NCBI GenBank assembly: GCA_943788345.1
Contig: CALSPX010000017.1
Coordinates: 1 to 64,000 of the forward strand
Direction: 5' to 3'
Origin: Ascidiaceihabitans sp023955215
GTDB lineage: Bacteria > Pseudomonadota > Alphaproteobacteria > Rhodobacterales > Rhodobacteraceae
Length of the DNA stretch: 64,000 bases
Numbering within the stretch: position 1 is the first letter of the stretch; the number at the start of each line of letters is the position of its first letter. Below, piece after piece: positions 1-8,759 of this stretch. Position numbers and translations under genes: made by a program. Under the pieces are notes generated by a model that searched no databases, was not told where the DNA came from, and saw nothing but the letters and a program-made list of their open reading frames with translations.

Positions 1-162
1 TACTCGAAGAATGCCGCGACATGCTGTTAAGGTAGGTCATTCTTGCAGAATTGGATCATATTTAGCCGTTATTTGATGCCAGAATAGTCCATTCGTCTTG
101 ACTTCTGAGCCGCTGAGCGGTGTACCTGCCCAAAGTTTTTCGCCCACAGAGGGGACCATCCC

Positions 163-2013
163 ATGCACGAATATCGTAGCCATACCTGCGCAGACCTGAC
201 AGCACTTAATGTTGGGGACACCATCCGCCTTTCTGGTTGGGTTCACCGCGTCCGCGATCACGGTGGCATTTTGTTCATCGATCTTCGCGACCACTACGGG
301 ATCACCCAGGTGTTGTGTGACCCAGATAGCCCGGTATTTGCTGAGCTTGAAAAGGTACGTTCTGAATGGTGCATCCGTATCGACGGTACAGTTAAGGCGC
401 GTGATGCTGAGTTGGTGAATGCCAAAATCCCAACGGGTGAAATCGAAGTGTTTGTGCGTGACCTTGAAGTCTTGGGCGCATCATCTGAATTGCCGCTCAT
501 GGTTTTCGGTGATCAAGAATATCCAGAAGAAACACGCCTGAAATACCGCTACCTCGATCTGCGTCGTGAGAAGATGCAGAAGAACATGATTATGCGGTCT
601 GATGTAGTTACGTCGATCCGCAAACGCATGTGGGACAAAAGCTTTAAAGAATTTCAAACACCAATCATCACAGCGTCTTCACCTGAAGGTGCACGCGATT
701 TCTTGGTGCCTTCACGTCTGCACCCGGGCAAGTTTTACGCTCTGCCGCAGGCTCCTCAGCAATTCAAACAATTGTTGATGGTTTCTGGCTTTGACAAATA
801 CTTCCAGATTGCACCGTGTTTCCGTGATGAAGATCCACGTGCGGATCGCTCGCCTACAGACTTCTACCAGCTCGACCTTGAGATGAGCTTTGTCACTCAA
901 CAGGACGTGTTCGACACCATCGAACCTGTCATCGCTGGCGTGTTTGAAGAATTTGGTGGTGGCCGGAATGTTGACCGTGATTGGACGCAGATTTCTTATA
1001 AGGATGCGGCTCTTTGGTATGGCTCTGATAAGCCTGACCTTCGCAATCCAATCAAAATGCAAATTGTGTCCGAGCACTTTGCGGGCTCTGGTTTTGCGAT
1101 CTTCGCCAAGTTGCTTGAGCAAGACGGCACACAAATTCGCGCCATTCCTGCGCCAAAAGGTGGCAGCCGCAAGTTCTGTGACCGTATGAATGCCTTCGCG
1201 CAAAAAGAAGGTTTGCCTGGCATGGGCTACATCTTCTGGCGCGAAAAAACAGCGGATGCTGTTGCGCAGGAAATGGGCATCACAGTGAAAGAGGCGCAAG
1301 CCAAGCTTAAATCTGGTGAAGTGGCCGGTGGTATGGAAGCCGCTGGACCGCTCGCGAAAAATATCGGTCCAGAGCGCACTGAAGCAATCCGTCAACAGCT
1401 TGGTCTGGATGTCGGCGACGCCGCGTTCTTCTTAGGTGGTAAGCCTAAAGCCTTTGAAGGTGTTGCTGGTCGTGCCCGTAACGTGATCGGCGAAGAGCTG
1501 GGTCTAACCGACAAAAACCGCTTTGCATTCGCTTGGATCGTTGATTTCCCGATCTACGAAAAAGACGAAGAAACCGGTAAGATTGATTTTGAACACAACC
1601 CGTTCTCAATGCCACAAGGTGGAATGGACGCGCTGCTAGGCGACCCATTGGAAGTCTTGGGTTATCAGTATGATCTTGCGTGCAACGGTTACGAATTGGT
1701 GTCTGGCGCGATCCGGAACCACAAGCCAGAAATTATGTTCAAAGCTTTTGAAATTGCTGGTTACGGCAAAGAAGAAGTCGAAAAACGGTTTGGCGGTATG
1801 GTCAACGCATTCCAATACGGTGCTCCGCCCCACGGTGGTTGTGCTGCTGGGATCGACCGCATCGTGATGTTGTTGGCCGATGAGGCGAACATCCGTGAAG
1901 TTATTTTGTTCCCAATGAACCAACGTGCTGAGGACTTGATGATGTCGGCACCGTCTGAACCGATGGCTGATCAGCTTATGGAGCTGGGCTTGCGCGTTAT
2001 CCCGCAGGACTAA
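163..2013 (+). CDS. aspS: Aspartyl-tRNA synthetase
   Basis: Charges tRNA with aspartate in the cytoplasm. The 616-residue protein has the bacterial class II layout: an N-terminal OB-fold anticodon-binding domain (about 17-110), a catalytic core with motif 2 FRDED near residue 220, a GAD-type insertion around 300-430, and motif 3 GIDRIVMLL near 563. It is somewhat longer than the roughly 590 residues of E. coli AspRS. The ATG at 163 is preceded by GAGGGGA about 8 nt upstream. The anticodon domain has His33 in RDHGG, where discriminating enzymes such as that of E. coli have Leu. His here is known from non-discriminating AspRSs, so this enzyme may also make Asp-tRNA(Asn) for GatCAB amidation; that last point is inference. 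Identification is secure. Confidence 0.97.
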   Translation: MHEYRSHTCADLTALNVGDTIRLSGWVHRVRDHGGILFIDLRDHYGITQVLCDPDSPVFAELEKVRSEWCIRIDGTVKARDAELVNAKIPTGEIEVFVRDLEVLGASSELPLMVFGDQEYPEETRLKYRYLDLRREKMQKNMIMRSDVVTSIRKRMWDKSFKEFQTPIITASSPEGARDFLVPSRLHPGKFYALPQAPQQFKQLLMVSGFDKYFQIAPCFRDEDPRADRSPTDFYQLDLEMSFVTQQDVFDTIEPVIAGVFEEFGGGRNVDRDWTQISYKDAALWYGSDKPDLRNPIKMQIVSEHFAGSGFAIFAKLLEQDGTQIRAIPAPKGGSRKFCDRMNAFAQKEGLPGMGYIFWREKTADAVAQEMGITVKEAQAKLKSGEVAGGMEAAGPLAKNIGPERTEAIRQQLGLDVGDAAFFLGGKPKAFEGVAGRARNVIGEELGLTDKNRFAFAWIVDFPIYEKDEETGKIDFEHNPFSMPQGGMDALLGDPLEVLGYQYDLACNGYELVSGAIRNHKPEIMFKAFEIAGYGKEEVEKRFGGMVNAFQYGAPPHGGCAAGIDRIVMLLADEANIREVILFPMNQRAEDLMMSAPSEPMADQLMELGLRVIPQD

Positions 2014-2033
2014 GTTTTAAAGGAAATCAATTT

Positions 2034-2069
2034 GAGGGCGGTGTAGTGTGAAAGCTACCCGCCCTTTTT
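2034..2069 (+). terminator. Rho-independent terminator of aspS
   Basis: An imperfect GC-rich hairpin begins about 20 nt after the aspS stop. The left arm GGGCGGTGTAG pairs with CTACCCGCCC and is followed by TTTTT at 2065-2069. Confidence 0.8.
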
Positions 2070-2145
2070 GCGTGGCTGGCCCTGTGGGTTTCGCGCAGCG
2101 CAACTAGGGATTGGACTGCAGCGGAAAACAGCCTAGTATTTGGCG

Positions 2146-2871
2146 ATGACACGCTCTGATCAAACCCCTGCCAATGTTGGCCCCGTCGTCGAAAACTGGT
2201 CTGTACCGCCGTATCCCAATCAGGATGTGCTGATGGGTAATTATTGCCAGCTTGAACGGCTTGATGCGGAAAAACACGCAGCGCTCTTGTTTCGGGTGTT
2301 TGAGGGGCACGATCAAGTGTGGGATTATTTGCCCTATGGCCCGTTCTCGTCTTCGTCTCAGTATCACCGGTGGGTGAGGGAAGTTGCAGGGCTTACAGAT
2401 ACAGTATTCTACGCAATTAAGAATTTGCGCACTGGCGCTTTCGAGGGAGTCGCGAGCTTTTTGCGGATTTCACCCGAAGCAGGGTCAATTGAAGTTGGCC
2501 ATATCAATATGAGCCCCAGACTTCAGCGCACCCCTGCCGCGACCGAAGCAATGTACTTGATGATGCAATGGGCCTTTGAAGTTGGGTACCGTCGTTATGA
2601 ATGGAAGTGTAACGCAGCCAATATCCCATCACGTCGCGCTGCGCAGCGTCTAGGGCTGAGCTATGAGGGTGTGTTTCGCCAAGCTGCAATTGTTAAGGGC
2701 CGCAATCGCGATACAGCATGGTTTGCATCAATCGATAGTGAATGGCCTGCGCTAAAAGAGGCTTTCAAAGCGTGGTTAGACCCTTCTAACTTTGATGCGA
2801 ATGGGCGGCAGAACGAACGCTTAAGCGACCTAACGCGATTGGTTCGTCCCAACAGTGACCCAGCCCTTTAA
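2146..2871 (+). CDS. GNAT family N-acetyltransferase (RimJ/RimL type)
   Basis: Probable acetyl-CoA-dependent N-acetyltransferase of 241 residues from the ATG at 2146; a TTG two codons upstream is possible. The C-terminal half shows the RimJ/RimL pattern: a segment NIPSRRAAQRLG, where Arg/Gly contact acetyl-CoA in the family, followed by YEGVFRQ, then a strand and a Trp-rich end. The N-terminal 40 residues, with VENWSVPPYP, resemble the large RimL-like subgroup that carries a substrate cap. The acceptor could be a small molecule or a protein N-terminus and cannot be read from sequence. The gene stands alone between the aspS terminator and a convergent response regulator; no clear Shine-Dalgarno site is seen. 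Confidence 0.85.
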   Translation: MTRSDQTPANVGPVVENWSVPPYPNQDVLMGNYCQLERLDAEKHAALLFRVFEGHDQVWDYLPYGPFSSSSQYHRWVREVAGLTDTVFYAIKNLRTGAFEGVASFLRISPEAGSIEVGHINMSPRLQRTPAATEAMYLMMQWAFEVGYRRYEWKCNAANIPSRRAAQRLGLSYEGVFRQAAIVKGRNRDTAWFASIDSEWPALKEAFKAWLDPSNFDANGRQNERLSDLTRLVRPNSDPAL

Positions 2872-2878
2872 ACCCTAT

Positions 2879-3598
2879 TTAGATTGCCATTCGATCAGTT
2901 AGCCGTTGTTGAATGAGTCCAACTATTTGCGCCGTTTCAGATGCGGAAGGTTGGCCAGCGTCACGTCTAGCCGCCAACGCTTCGGTCGCTTTTAGCAAGC
3001 CGTGGTCTTTTGCACTACGGGCAACACCACTGAGAAATTGGGCGACATAGTCCAGCGTTCGATCATCTTTGTTGTCCTCAAGAACATCCACAACATGGGC
3101 CATATCATCTTGGTACGCGATCGGATCGGGATTGATCTTTTCGTCCGAAATAATCCGTGGCCCATGTGGGTGGCGATCGGCGGGAAGGCAGGCCAGGATC
3201 GTCTCCTGAAATGCGGCCAGTGACGTGATTGGTTTGGCCAGGAACCCATCGGCACCCGCTGTCATTGCCGTATCACGTGAGTGTGGATCACCGGATGTTC
3301 CCAAAACAATTAAGGGGCGCGATGTATCTTCAACAAGGTCTTTGATCAGATCCTCACCATTGCCATCCGGCAGCCCAAGATCGATGATTGCAACAGAGGG
3401 GCGATAGACTTGTAGGTGTCGCCGCGCTGATCGCAAACTGTCTGCACGACGAATGCGTGCGCCACTGCGAAGGCAAAGTAATCTCATCGCCTCACAGGCA
3501 AATTTGCTATCTTCGATCACTAACACCGTCAGTCCTAGCAAGGGGCGGTTAGCGGTTGGGGCAGGTAAATTTGGGCTGAAAGGGTCGTTGTTGTCCAT
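2879..3598 (-). CDS. Response regulator with CheY-like receiver domain
   Basis: A 239-residue protein with an N-terminal receiver domain (about 24-140). It shows the acidic pocket at E29/D30 (VIEDS), a phosphoacceptor Asp73 in IIDLGLPDG, Thr101 in LGTSG and Lys122 in AKPI. The last 90 residues form no output domain that I recognise, being charged and probably helical; no HTH, GGDEF or EAL motif is visible. It may therefore act by protein-protein contact in a phosphorelay. No histidine kinase lies nearby, so it is an orphan here. ATG at 3598 follows GAGGTAGGA, a good ribosome site. It converges with the acetyltransferase gene 7 bp away. Confidence 0.85.
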   Translation of the reverse strand: MDNNDPFSPNLPAPTANRPLLGLTVLVIEDSKFACEAMRLLCLRSGARIRRADSLRSARRHLQVYRPSVAIIDLGLPDGNGEDLIKDLVEDTSRPLIVLGTSGDPHSRDTAMTAGADGFLAKPITSLAAFQETILACLPADRHPHGPRIISDEKINPDPIAYQDDMAHVVDVLEDNKDDRTLDYVAQFLSGVARSAKDHGLLKATEALAARRDAGQPSASETAQIVGLIQQRLTDRMAI

Positions 3599-3757
3599 GG
3601 TCCTACCTCATAAAATCTACTTCGACTCAGAGGCTACGCATCCTTGGCTAACAGCCCGTTAATTATGGCGGTAAATTTGGGGTGCGGCGGTGCGTCGCTT
3701 GCTCTTGTTGCGGATGGGCCGCATAAAGCAGCAATGCGTCTAACTTCGGGGAAAACC

Positions 3758-4162
3758 ATGATTGGCAGATTAAACCACCTTGCGATTGCTGTGCCTGATC
3801 TTGAGGCCGCAGCTGATCAGTACCGCAATGCACTGGGCGCAAAAGTTGGCGAACCGCAGGATGAACCCGATCACGGTGTGACTGTTGTGTTCATTGAACT
3901 GCCGAACACAAAGATTGAGCTGCTATATCCATTGGGCGAAAACAGCCCGATCATCAGCTTTCTGGAAAAGAACCCCGCTGGTGGAATGCATCACGTTTGT
4001 TATGAGGTCGATGACATCATTCAAGCCCGCGATCACCTTGTTGAAACAGGTGCGCGAGTTTTAGGGAACGGCGAGCCAAAAATTGGGGCGCATGGAAAAC
4101 CAGTTTTGTTCCTGCACCCCAAGGACTTTAACGGCTGTCTTGTAGAATTGGAGCAGGTGTAA
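3758..4162 (+). CDS. mce: Methylmalonyl-CoA epimerase
   Basis: Interconverts (R)- and (S)-methylmalonyl-CoA in propionyl-CoA assimilation. The 134-residue product is the usual length and starts with IGRLNHLAIAV, the first VOC beta strand carrying a metal-binding His. Further expected ligands are His in MHHVCYEV and Glu in the last residues CLVELEQ. An upstream in-frame ATG at 3644 would add 38 residues without family similarity, so 3758 is preferred. The DUF1467 gene starts 3 nt after the stop, a pairing common in Rhodobacterales, which suggests one transcript. Confidence 0.93.
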   Translation: MIGRLNHLAIAVPDLEAAADQYRNALGAKVGEPQDEPDHGVTVVFIELPNTKIELLYPLGENSPIISFLEKNPAGGMHHVCYEVDDIIQARDHLVETGARVLGNGEPKIGAHGKPVLFLHPKDFNGCLVELEQV

Positions 4163-4165
4163 ACC

Positions 4166-4456
4166 ATGGGTATAACTTCAGCATTGGTATTATTGGCAGT
4201 CATCTGGTGGATGACATTTTTGATCGTCCTGCCGTTCAAAGTACAAACGCAAGGCGATGTGGGTAAGGTTGAACCGGGCACACACGCGGGTTCTCCTCAG
4301 GTGCACAACCTGCCCAAAAAGGCGATCATCACAACGGCTATTGCCTTGGTCGCATGGGGGATCATTTCAGCGATCATTTTGTCTGAAAAAGTACAGATCA
4401 GTGAAATGGAGTTCTTTAAGCTCGATACGCTGAAATACGGTGATACAGATGGGTAA
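4166..4456 (+). CDS. DUF1467 family membrane protein
   Basis: A 96-residue small membrane protein with two predicted transmembrane helices: residues about 4-24 (ALVLLAVIWWMTFLIVLPF) and 53-72 (AIITTAIALVAWGIISAII). The loop contains a short polar stretch with HAGSPQ and PKK, typical of DUF1467. The function of the family is unknown. It is almost certainly co-transcribed with mce, 3 nt upstream. Its 3' end overlaps the convergent EI24 gene by 41 bp. Confidence 0.85.
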   Translation: MGITSALVLLAVIWWMTFLIVLPFKVQTQGDVGKVEPGTHAGSPQVHNLPKKAIITTAIALVAWGIISAIILSEKVQISEMEFFKLDTLKYGDTDG

Positions 4457-5111
4457 AGGTCGCCGCACCTAAAATTGGGATGATCAGGTTGAGCAGCGGA
4501 ATAGAAAGCGGCATCGCCATCAAAATTCCTGCCACCCAAATAGTGCCTCTGTGTTGTTTGCGCATGACCTTGGCCTGAGTGCGCCCAACACGTCGCATCG
4601 CGGCCAAGGTAAAATATTCGCGGCCCAATAAGAAACCGTTCAGCGCCCAAAAGATTAACGGTGCCGCGAATGAAAATAGGACATACAAAAACAGGGCTAG
4701 GAAATTAGCCCCAATCAACACGCCTAAAAAGTTTACTGTGTCCCGCATCGCTTCACCAAATGGAACAGATTGGACCTGTGGGAGGTGGGGATAGTGTTTG
4801 TCCTCAACGGCCTGTGCGACCTCGTCCAAAAATAGTGATGTGATTGCCGAGGCAACGGGTACCATCAAAAAGATGGACAAGAACGAAATCAGAAAAAATG
4901 ACCCCCAGCTGATGAGGTCAGAAATCCAGCGCACACTTCCCAAGAATTGGAAGAAGGCAGACTCGCCCGTAATGTAGTTAATTAGTAAAACAAAGCTGGT
5001 GGTTACGATGATCAACAACGCAATCGTCAGCCCAACCCCCTTGATCAGGACGTGTCGAAACCGTGGATCACCCATCTGCCCCAAGGCTGCAAAAAAGCTG
5101 GGTAAGATCAT
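4416..5111 (-). CDS. EI24 domain-containing (CysZ-like) membrane protein
   Basis: A 231-residue integral membrane protein with about four hydrophobic segments: residues about 28-50, 66-90, 135-165 and 195-222. Layout and the motif FLLGREYF followed by RR match the EI24/CysZ family, which in E. coli includes the sulfate permease CysZ. No cysteine-synthesis genes are nearby, so a sulfate role is not supported by context. Its ATG overlaps the stop of the upstream nitroreductase gene (ATGA), so the two are probably translationally coupled. The 3' end runs 41 bp into DUF1467 on the other strand. Confidence 0.8.
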   Translation of the reverse strand: MILPSFFAALGQMGDPRFRHVLIKGVGLTIALLIIVTTSFVLLINYITGESAFFQFLGSVRWISDLISWGSFFLISFLSIFLMVPVASAITSLFLDEVAQAVEDKHYPHLPQVQSVPFGEAMRDTVNFLGVLIGANFLALFLYVLFSFAAPLIFWALNGFLLGREYFTLAAMRRVGRTQAKVMRKQHRGTIWVAGILMAMPLSIPLLNLIIPILGAATFTHLYHRISAYRA

Positions 5112-5686
5112 TCGTTAACCCATGATGTCATTGCGCCAACGTCAGGTCGTGGGCGTTCTGGTGGTGCTGTGGTTTCCGTCGCAATGTGGATGAAACCAGC
5201 GATGCGTTCATGCGGTTCCAAACCCAGTGCATCGGTCATAAATACGCGATCATGGCTGACCCAGCCGCTAAGCCAATTGGCACCCCAACCTGCAGCAAGG
5301 GCTGCATTCAGCAAAGCCAAGCATACAGCGCCAGCAGAATAGGTTTGTTCAAGTTCAGGCACTTTTGCGGATGGCTTGTGCACTTCGATTACAGCGACCG
5401 CCAAGTGACCAAGATCAAATTGACCACGCCCCTTTTTGACTTGCTCGCTGTCCAAACCAAGCGCCTTACCACGCGCTTCGGCGATATCAGCCATGCGCGG
5501 CATTGCTGCTTTTTCGATAACTATAAAGCGCCACGGCTCTAGCTTTCCATGGTCGGGTGTACGGGCAGCAGCGGTGAGCAACTGCCCCAACTCTGACCGT
5601 TTCGGCACCGGCATGGATAGTGTTTTAGCGGGACGAGACCGGCGCGTTTGTAAGAAATTTAGGGCATCTGGATTGGGAGTGGGCAT
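5108..5686 (-). CDS. Nitroreductase family protein (YdjA-like)
   Basis: Probable FMN-dependent NAD(P)H oxidoreductase of 192 residues. The N-terminal RRS element (TRRSRPAK) and TPDHGKLEPWRFIVI, which contact FMN phosphate in the family, resemble the small YdjA branch. A central GAVCLALLNAALAAGWGANWLSG block supplies the dimer-interface helix, and the C-terminal GFIHIAT strand is also typical. Substrate is unknown. The stop overlaps the EI24 start by 4 nt, so the two form an operon. The ATG at 5686 gives the standard N-terminus. Confidence 0.88.
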   Translation of the reverse strand: MPTPNPDALNFLQTRRSRPAKTLSMPVPKRSELGQLLTAAARTPDHGKLEPWRFIVIEKAAMPRMADIAEARGKALGLDSEQVKKGRGQFDLGHLAVAVIEVHKPSAKVPELEQTYSAGAVCLALLNAALAAGWGANWLSGWVSHDRVFMTDALGLEPHERIAGFIHIATETTAPPERPRPDVGAMTSWVNE

Positions 5687-5752
5687 TTGGGACCTATCGA
5701 TAACTTTGTTAACATGTTTGGCCGTTAGGGCCCGCTTTCAAGTGCAGTCAGA

Positions 5753-6859
5753 TTATAGTTCGAGAATGTTGGCCATTCTATCAATCTCCGAAATCAAAAA
5801 TGCATCAAGGCGTTCACCCGGTTGGCGACAGGCAAAGGCGCGTTGGAAGGGATCGGGCGCTGTGATTGAACTGCCCGACAATGCCTCTAGCGTCGCATGG
5901 CCGCAGAAGGGAACGTAGACTTCGGAATAGCCACCCTCGTGGTTGAGGACCAATTTTCCGTTACAAACTTTGTCGGCAACCGCCATAATTTTCAGCGTCA
6001 TTTGGCGGAAAGTATCCGCCGTCGCCAGCATCGTGGAAAGCGGGTCAATCACAGCTGCGTCAAACCCACAGGCAACGATAATGATGTCAGGATTATATGC
6101 CTCGATTGCGGGCCCCACGATGCGATCCATTGCATGAAGATAGGCAGTGTGACCTGCACCTGCAGGTAGGGGCACGTTGAGATTAAAACCAACACCATCA
6201 CCTTGTCCGCGGTCTTCAATATCGCCCGTGTCGAGCGGGTAATTGTGTTCCTGATGTATGCTAATGCTTAACACGTCATCACGGTCATAAAAGATCGCTT
6301 CTGTGCCGTTGCCGTGGTGTACGTCCCAATCCAAGACAGCAACGCGTCCAGCCAATCCTTTGGCCTTGGCTGCTTCAATCGCAATCGCGATATTTGCCAT
6401 CAGGCAGAACCCGTTTGGCTGATCTGGTAGGCAATGATGGCCAGGGGGGCGTGACAGGGAATAGGCGTTGTCGATCTCACCAACAAGGACCGCTTCAACG
6501 GCCGAAGCACACAGGCCCGCGGAAAGGGCCGCAATCTCATACCCACCTTTGGCAAAGGGAGCGTTGGGACCCATTTCACCGCCATGCGCATCCGACAGGG
6601 CCTTGAAGGCGTCCAAATAGCTCTCTGGATGAACACGCAGCAAATCTTCTTTGCTGGTTTCGGGTGCTGTGCGCAGTTCTAACTCTTGGGTTAACCCTGT
6701 GACGTCCATCAAGTTTTTTAGACGGCGTTTGGTTTCTGGGCTTTCCGGTAAACCACCAGCAGCAAGGGGTTGGATCAACCCGCCAAGGGGCTGTGTGAAA
6801 GCATAATTACCGCCACCGTGCCAGAATGTGCGTTCATCCCAGTAAAACCCAGTTGTCAT
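5753..6859 (-). CDS. Histone deacetylase family / acetylpolyamine amidohydrolase-like protein
   Basis: A zinc-dependent deacetylase-fold protein of 368 residues. Diagnostic blocks are RPPGHH (catalytic His pair), DWDVHHGNGT (zinc Asp and His), ACGFDAAVIDPL (second zinc Asp) and NHEGGY (transition-state Tyr). All catalytic residues are present, so it should be active. Bacterial members deacetylate acetylpolyamines or other acetylated amines, or act in acetoin utilisation; the substrate here is not determined. The chosen ATG at 6859 follows GGGAG by 7 nt, while an upstream in-frame ATG at 6886 lacks such a site. It is transcribed away from trpS's 3' end on the same strand. Confidence 0.9.
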   Translation of the reverse strand: MTTGFYWDERTFWHGGGNYAFTQPLGGLIQPLAAGGLPESPETKRRLKNLMDVTGLTQELELRTAPETSKEDLLRVHPESYLDAFKALSDAHGGEMGPNAPFAKGGYEIAALSAGLCASAVEAVLVGEIDNAYSLSRPPGHHCLPDQPNGFCLMANIAIAIEAAKAKGLAGRVAVLDWDVHHGNGTEAIFYDRDDVLSISIHQEHNYPLDTGDIEDRGQGDGVGFNLNVPLPAGAGHTAYLHAMDRIVGPAIEAYNPDIIIVACGFDAAVIDPLSTMLATADTFRQMTLKIMAVADKVCNGKLVLNHEGGYSEVYVPFCGHATLEALSGSSITAPDPFQRAFACRQPGERLDAFLISEIDRMANILEL

Positions 6860-6935
6860 AGTATGCTCCCATCCAAAGTTGGACAAAGCGTGGCCTAGGG
6901 CGCACGCATTGTCCAGTTGTTAGGGGTCGGCTCTG

Positions 6936-7961
6936 CTAGACAGCTGGACGCACCATGCCAACAATATCGTAGGTCTTTTGCAAAATTGGCGCTGTGATTT
7001 CGCGAGCCTGCAATGCACCTTTGGCAAGGATGCGGTCGATCTCGGCAGGGTCACTCATAAGACGGGCCATTTCACCAGAAATTGGCGATAGTTTTGCAAC
7101 GGCCAAGTCGGCCAACATAGGTTTGAATTCACCAAACTGTTTACCGCCAACATCGGCCAAAACCTGATCCACAGTCATGTCTGCCATTGAGGCATAGATG
7201 TTGATCAGGTTGCGTGCTTCTGCACGATCCTCAAGACCTTTTGCCTCAGATGGCAAGGCGTCTGCGTCGCTTTTGGCTTTGCGAATTTTCTTGGCAATCG
7301 TGTCTGCATCATCTGTCATGTTGATACGGCTGGCATCTGATGGATCGGATTTGGACATTTTCTTGGAGCCATCACGCAAAGACATCACGCGGGTGGCGGC
7401 ACCCTCGATCACAGGCTCTGTCATCGGGAAAAAGTCGACGCCGTAGTCGTGGTTGAACTTTGCTGCGATATCGCGTGTCAGCTCAAGATGTTGCTTTTGG
7501 TCATCACCTACTGGAACGTGCGTCGCGTGATACACAAGGATATCTGCTGCCATAAGCGCAGGGTAGCCAAACAGGCCCAGAGACGCCGCTTGAGAGTTTT
7601 TGCCAGCCTTGTCCTTGAACTGGGTCATGCGTTGCATCCAGCCCATGCGCGCGACGCAGTTGAAGATCCAACCTAGCTGGGCGTGCTCTGGCACTTGGCT
7701 TTGGTTGATTAGAATTGATTTTTCGGGGCTGATACCTGAGGCGATAAAACCAGCAGCCAATTCACGTGTGTTGTGCTGTAGGGCCTTTGGATCCTGCCAT
7801 ACTGTGATCGCGTGAAGATCAACCATGCAATAGATCGTCTCTGCGACCTCGTCTTGCATTGTGACGAAACGTTTGATGGCACCAAGGTAGTTGCCAAGGG
7901 TCAGGCCGCCAGACGGCTGAATGCCGGAAAAGACGCGGGGTGTGAATGTCGTTTCGGTCAT
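6936..7961 (-). CDS. trpS: Tryptophanyl-tRNA synthetase
   Basis: Class I aminoacyl-tRNA synthetase for tryptophan, 341 residues, about the usual bacterial length. The N-terminus has FSGIQPSGGLTLGNYLGA, where the HIGH-equivalent lies in TLGN, and KKMSKS is near residue 199. The start at 7961 follows AGGA by about 8 nt. The open frame continues upstream for 124 codons but that extension has no family similarity and overlaps the divergent rhomboid-like gene, so it is rejected. Identification is secure. Confidence 0.96.
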   Translation of the reverse strand: MTETTFTPRVFSGIQPSGGLTLGNYLGAIKRFVTMQDEVAETIYCMVDLHAITVWQDPKALQHNTRELAAGFIASGISPEKSILINQSQVPEHAQLGWIFNCVARMGWMQRMTQFKDKAGKNSQAASLGLFGYPALMAADILVYHATHVPVGDDQKQHLELTRDIAAKFNHDYGVDFFPMTEPVIEGAATRVMSLRDGSKKMSKSDPSDASRINMTDDADTIAKKIRKAKSDADALPSEAKGLEDRAEARNLINIYASMADMTVDQVLADVGGKQFGEFKPMLADLAVAKLSPISGEMARLMSDPAEIDRILAKGALQAREITAPILQKTYDIVGMVRPAV

Positions 7962-8075
7962 CTTGTTGTCCTCACTTTGGGGCAAACCCTCTGGGCAAAT
8001 CTGCTTTGCTGGCTTACCCATGGGGCAAAGAGACGTCAACAGGCGCTCTGATTTGATAATACCGGAGAGCCGTCC

Positions 8076-8759
8076 ATGCACCAAGATCACAACGCGCCGC
8101 CATTCAATCCAATGCCACCTGTTGTCTGGGTTTTGTTCCTTATTTTGATGGGGATTGAAGTTGTATTCACTCTTGGTGAGCAAGGCATCGTTGGCGGTGC
8201 GCGGGCCGTGGGATGGCGCCTTGGCGCGATCAGCGACTATGGATTTTCGGGCGTGGCGTTTGATTGGATGGTCAAGAACGGGCAGATGCCGTTCGAGTAT
8301 GTTATCCGCTGCTTCAGCTATATGTTCCTCCACGGCAGCTTCACCGCGGCTATCTTCTCTGGCGTTATTTTGTTGGCGATGGGTAAGCTGGTTGGCGAAG
8401 TAATGGGACAGTTGGCTGTCATTATTCTGTTTTTTTTCAGTGGCGTATTTGGCGTGGTGATCTTTGGGTTGCTTACGGATCAGGCATGGCTGATTGGCGC
8501 GTACCCCGGTGTCTATGGCCTGATCGGAGCCTATACATTTTTACTGTGGCAACGGGTTGCGGGGCAGGGGATGCAACAGCTGACGGCGTTCCGCCTCATC
8601 GGATTCTTGATGGGCATCCAGCTGATATTTGGTATTTTCTTTGTCACGGGACAGGATTGGGTCGCTGAATTGGCAGGGTTTATTTGTGGGTTTTCATTGT
8701 CAGTGATCGTCATGCCAGGGGGCATTGCAAGGCTTCGTGCCGCCATTCAACGCAACTGA
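8076..8759 (+). CDS. Rhomboid-fold membrane protein, probably catalytically inactive
   Basis: A 227-residue protein with about six transmembrane segments and rhomboid landmarks: an SYMFLHG loop (family SxxFLHxx) and an IGAYPGVYGLIGAY segment aligning with the protease motif GxSGxxxGLxGA. The nucleophilic Ser of that motif is replaced by Pro (YPG). The later catalytic His position falls in VAELAGFICG, with no His. It is thus likely a pseudoprotease that binds membrane proteins rather than cutting them; this is inference from motif comparison. The ATG follows CGGAGAG. It is divergent from trpS and its stop lies directly against the murJ stop. Confidence 0.8.
   Translation: MHQDHNAPPFNPMPPVVWVLFLILMGIEVVFTLGEQGIVGGARAVGWRLGAISDYGFSGVAFDWMVKNGQMPFEYVIRCFSYMFLHGSFTAAIFSGVILLAMGKLVGEVMGQLAVIILFFFSGVFGVVIFGLLTDQAWLIGAYPGVYGLIGAYTFLLWQRVAGQGMQQLTAFRLIGFLMGIQLIFGIFFVTGQDWVAELAGFICGFSLSVIVMPGGIARLRAAIQRN

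Noticed and set aside
37..294. An 85-codon minus-strand frame before and into aspS
   Set aside because: It is antisense to the conserved N-terminus of aspS and has no similarity of its own.
7962..8333. Upstream extension of the trpS reading frame by 124 codons
   Set aside because: No family similarity, overlaps the divergent rhomboid-like gene, and the ATG at 7961 has a good ribosome site.
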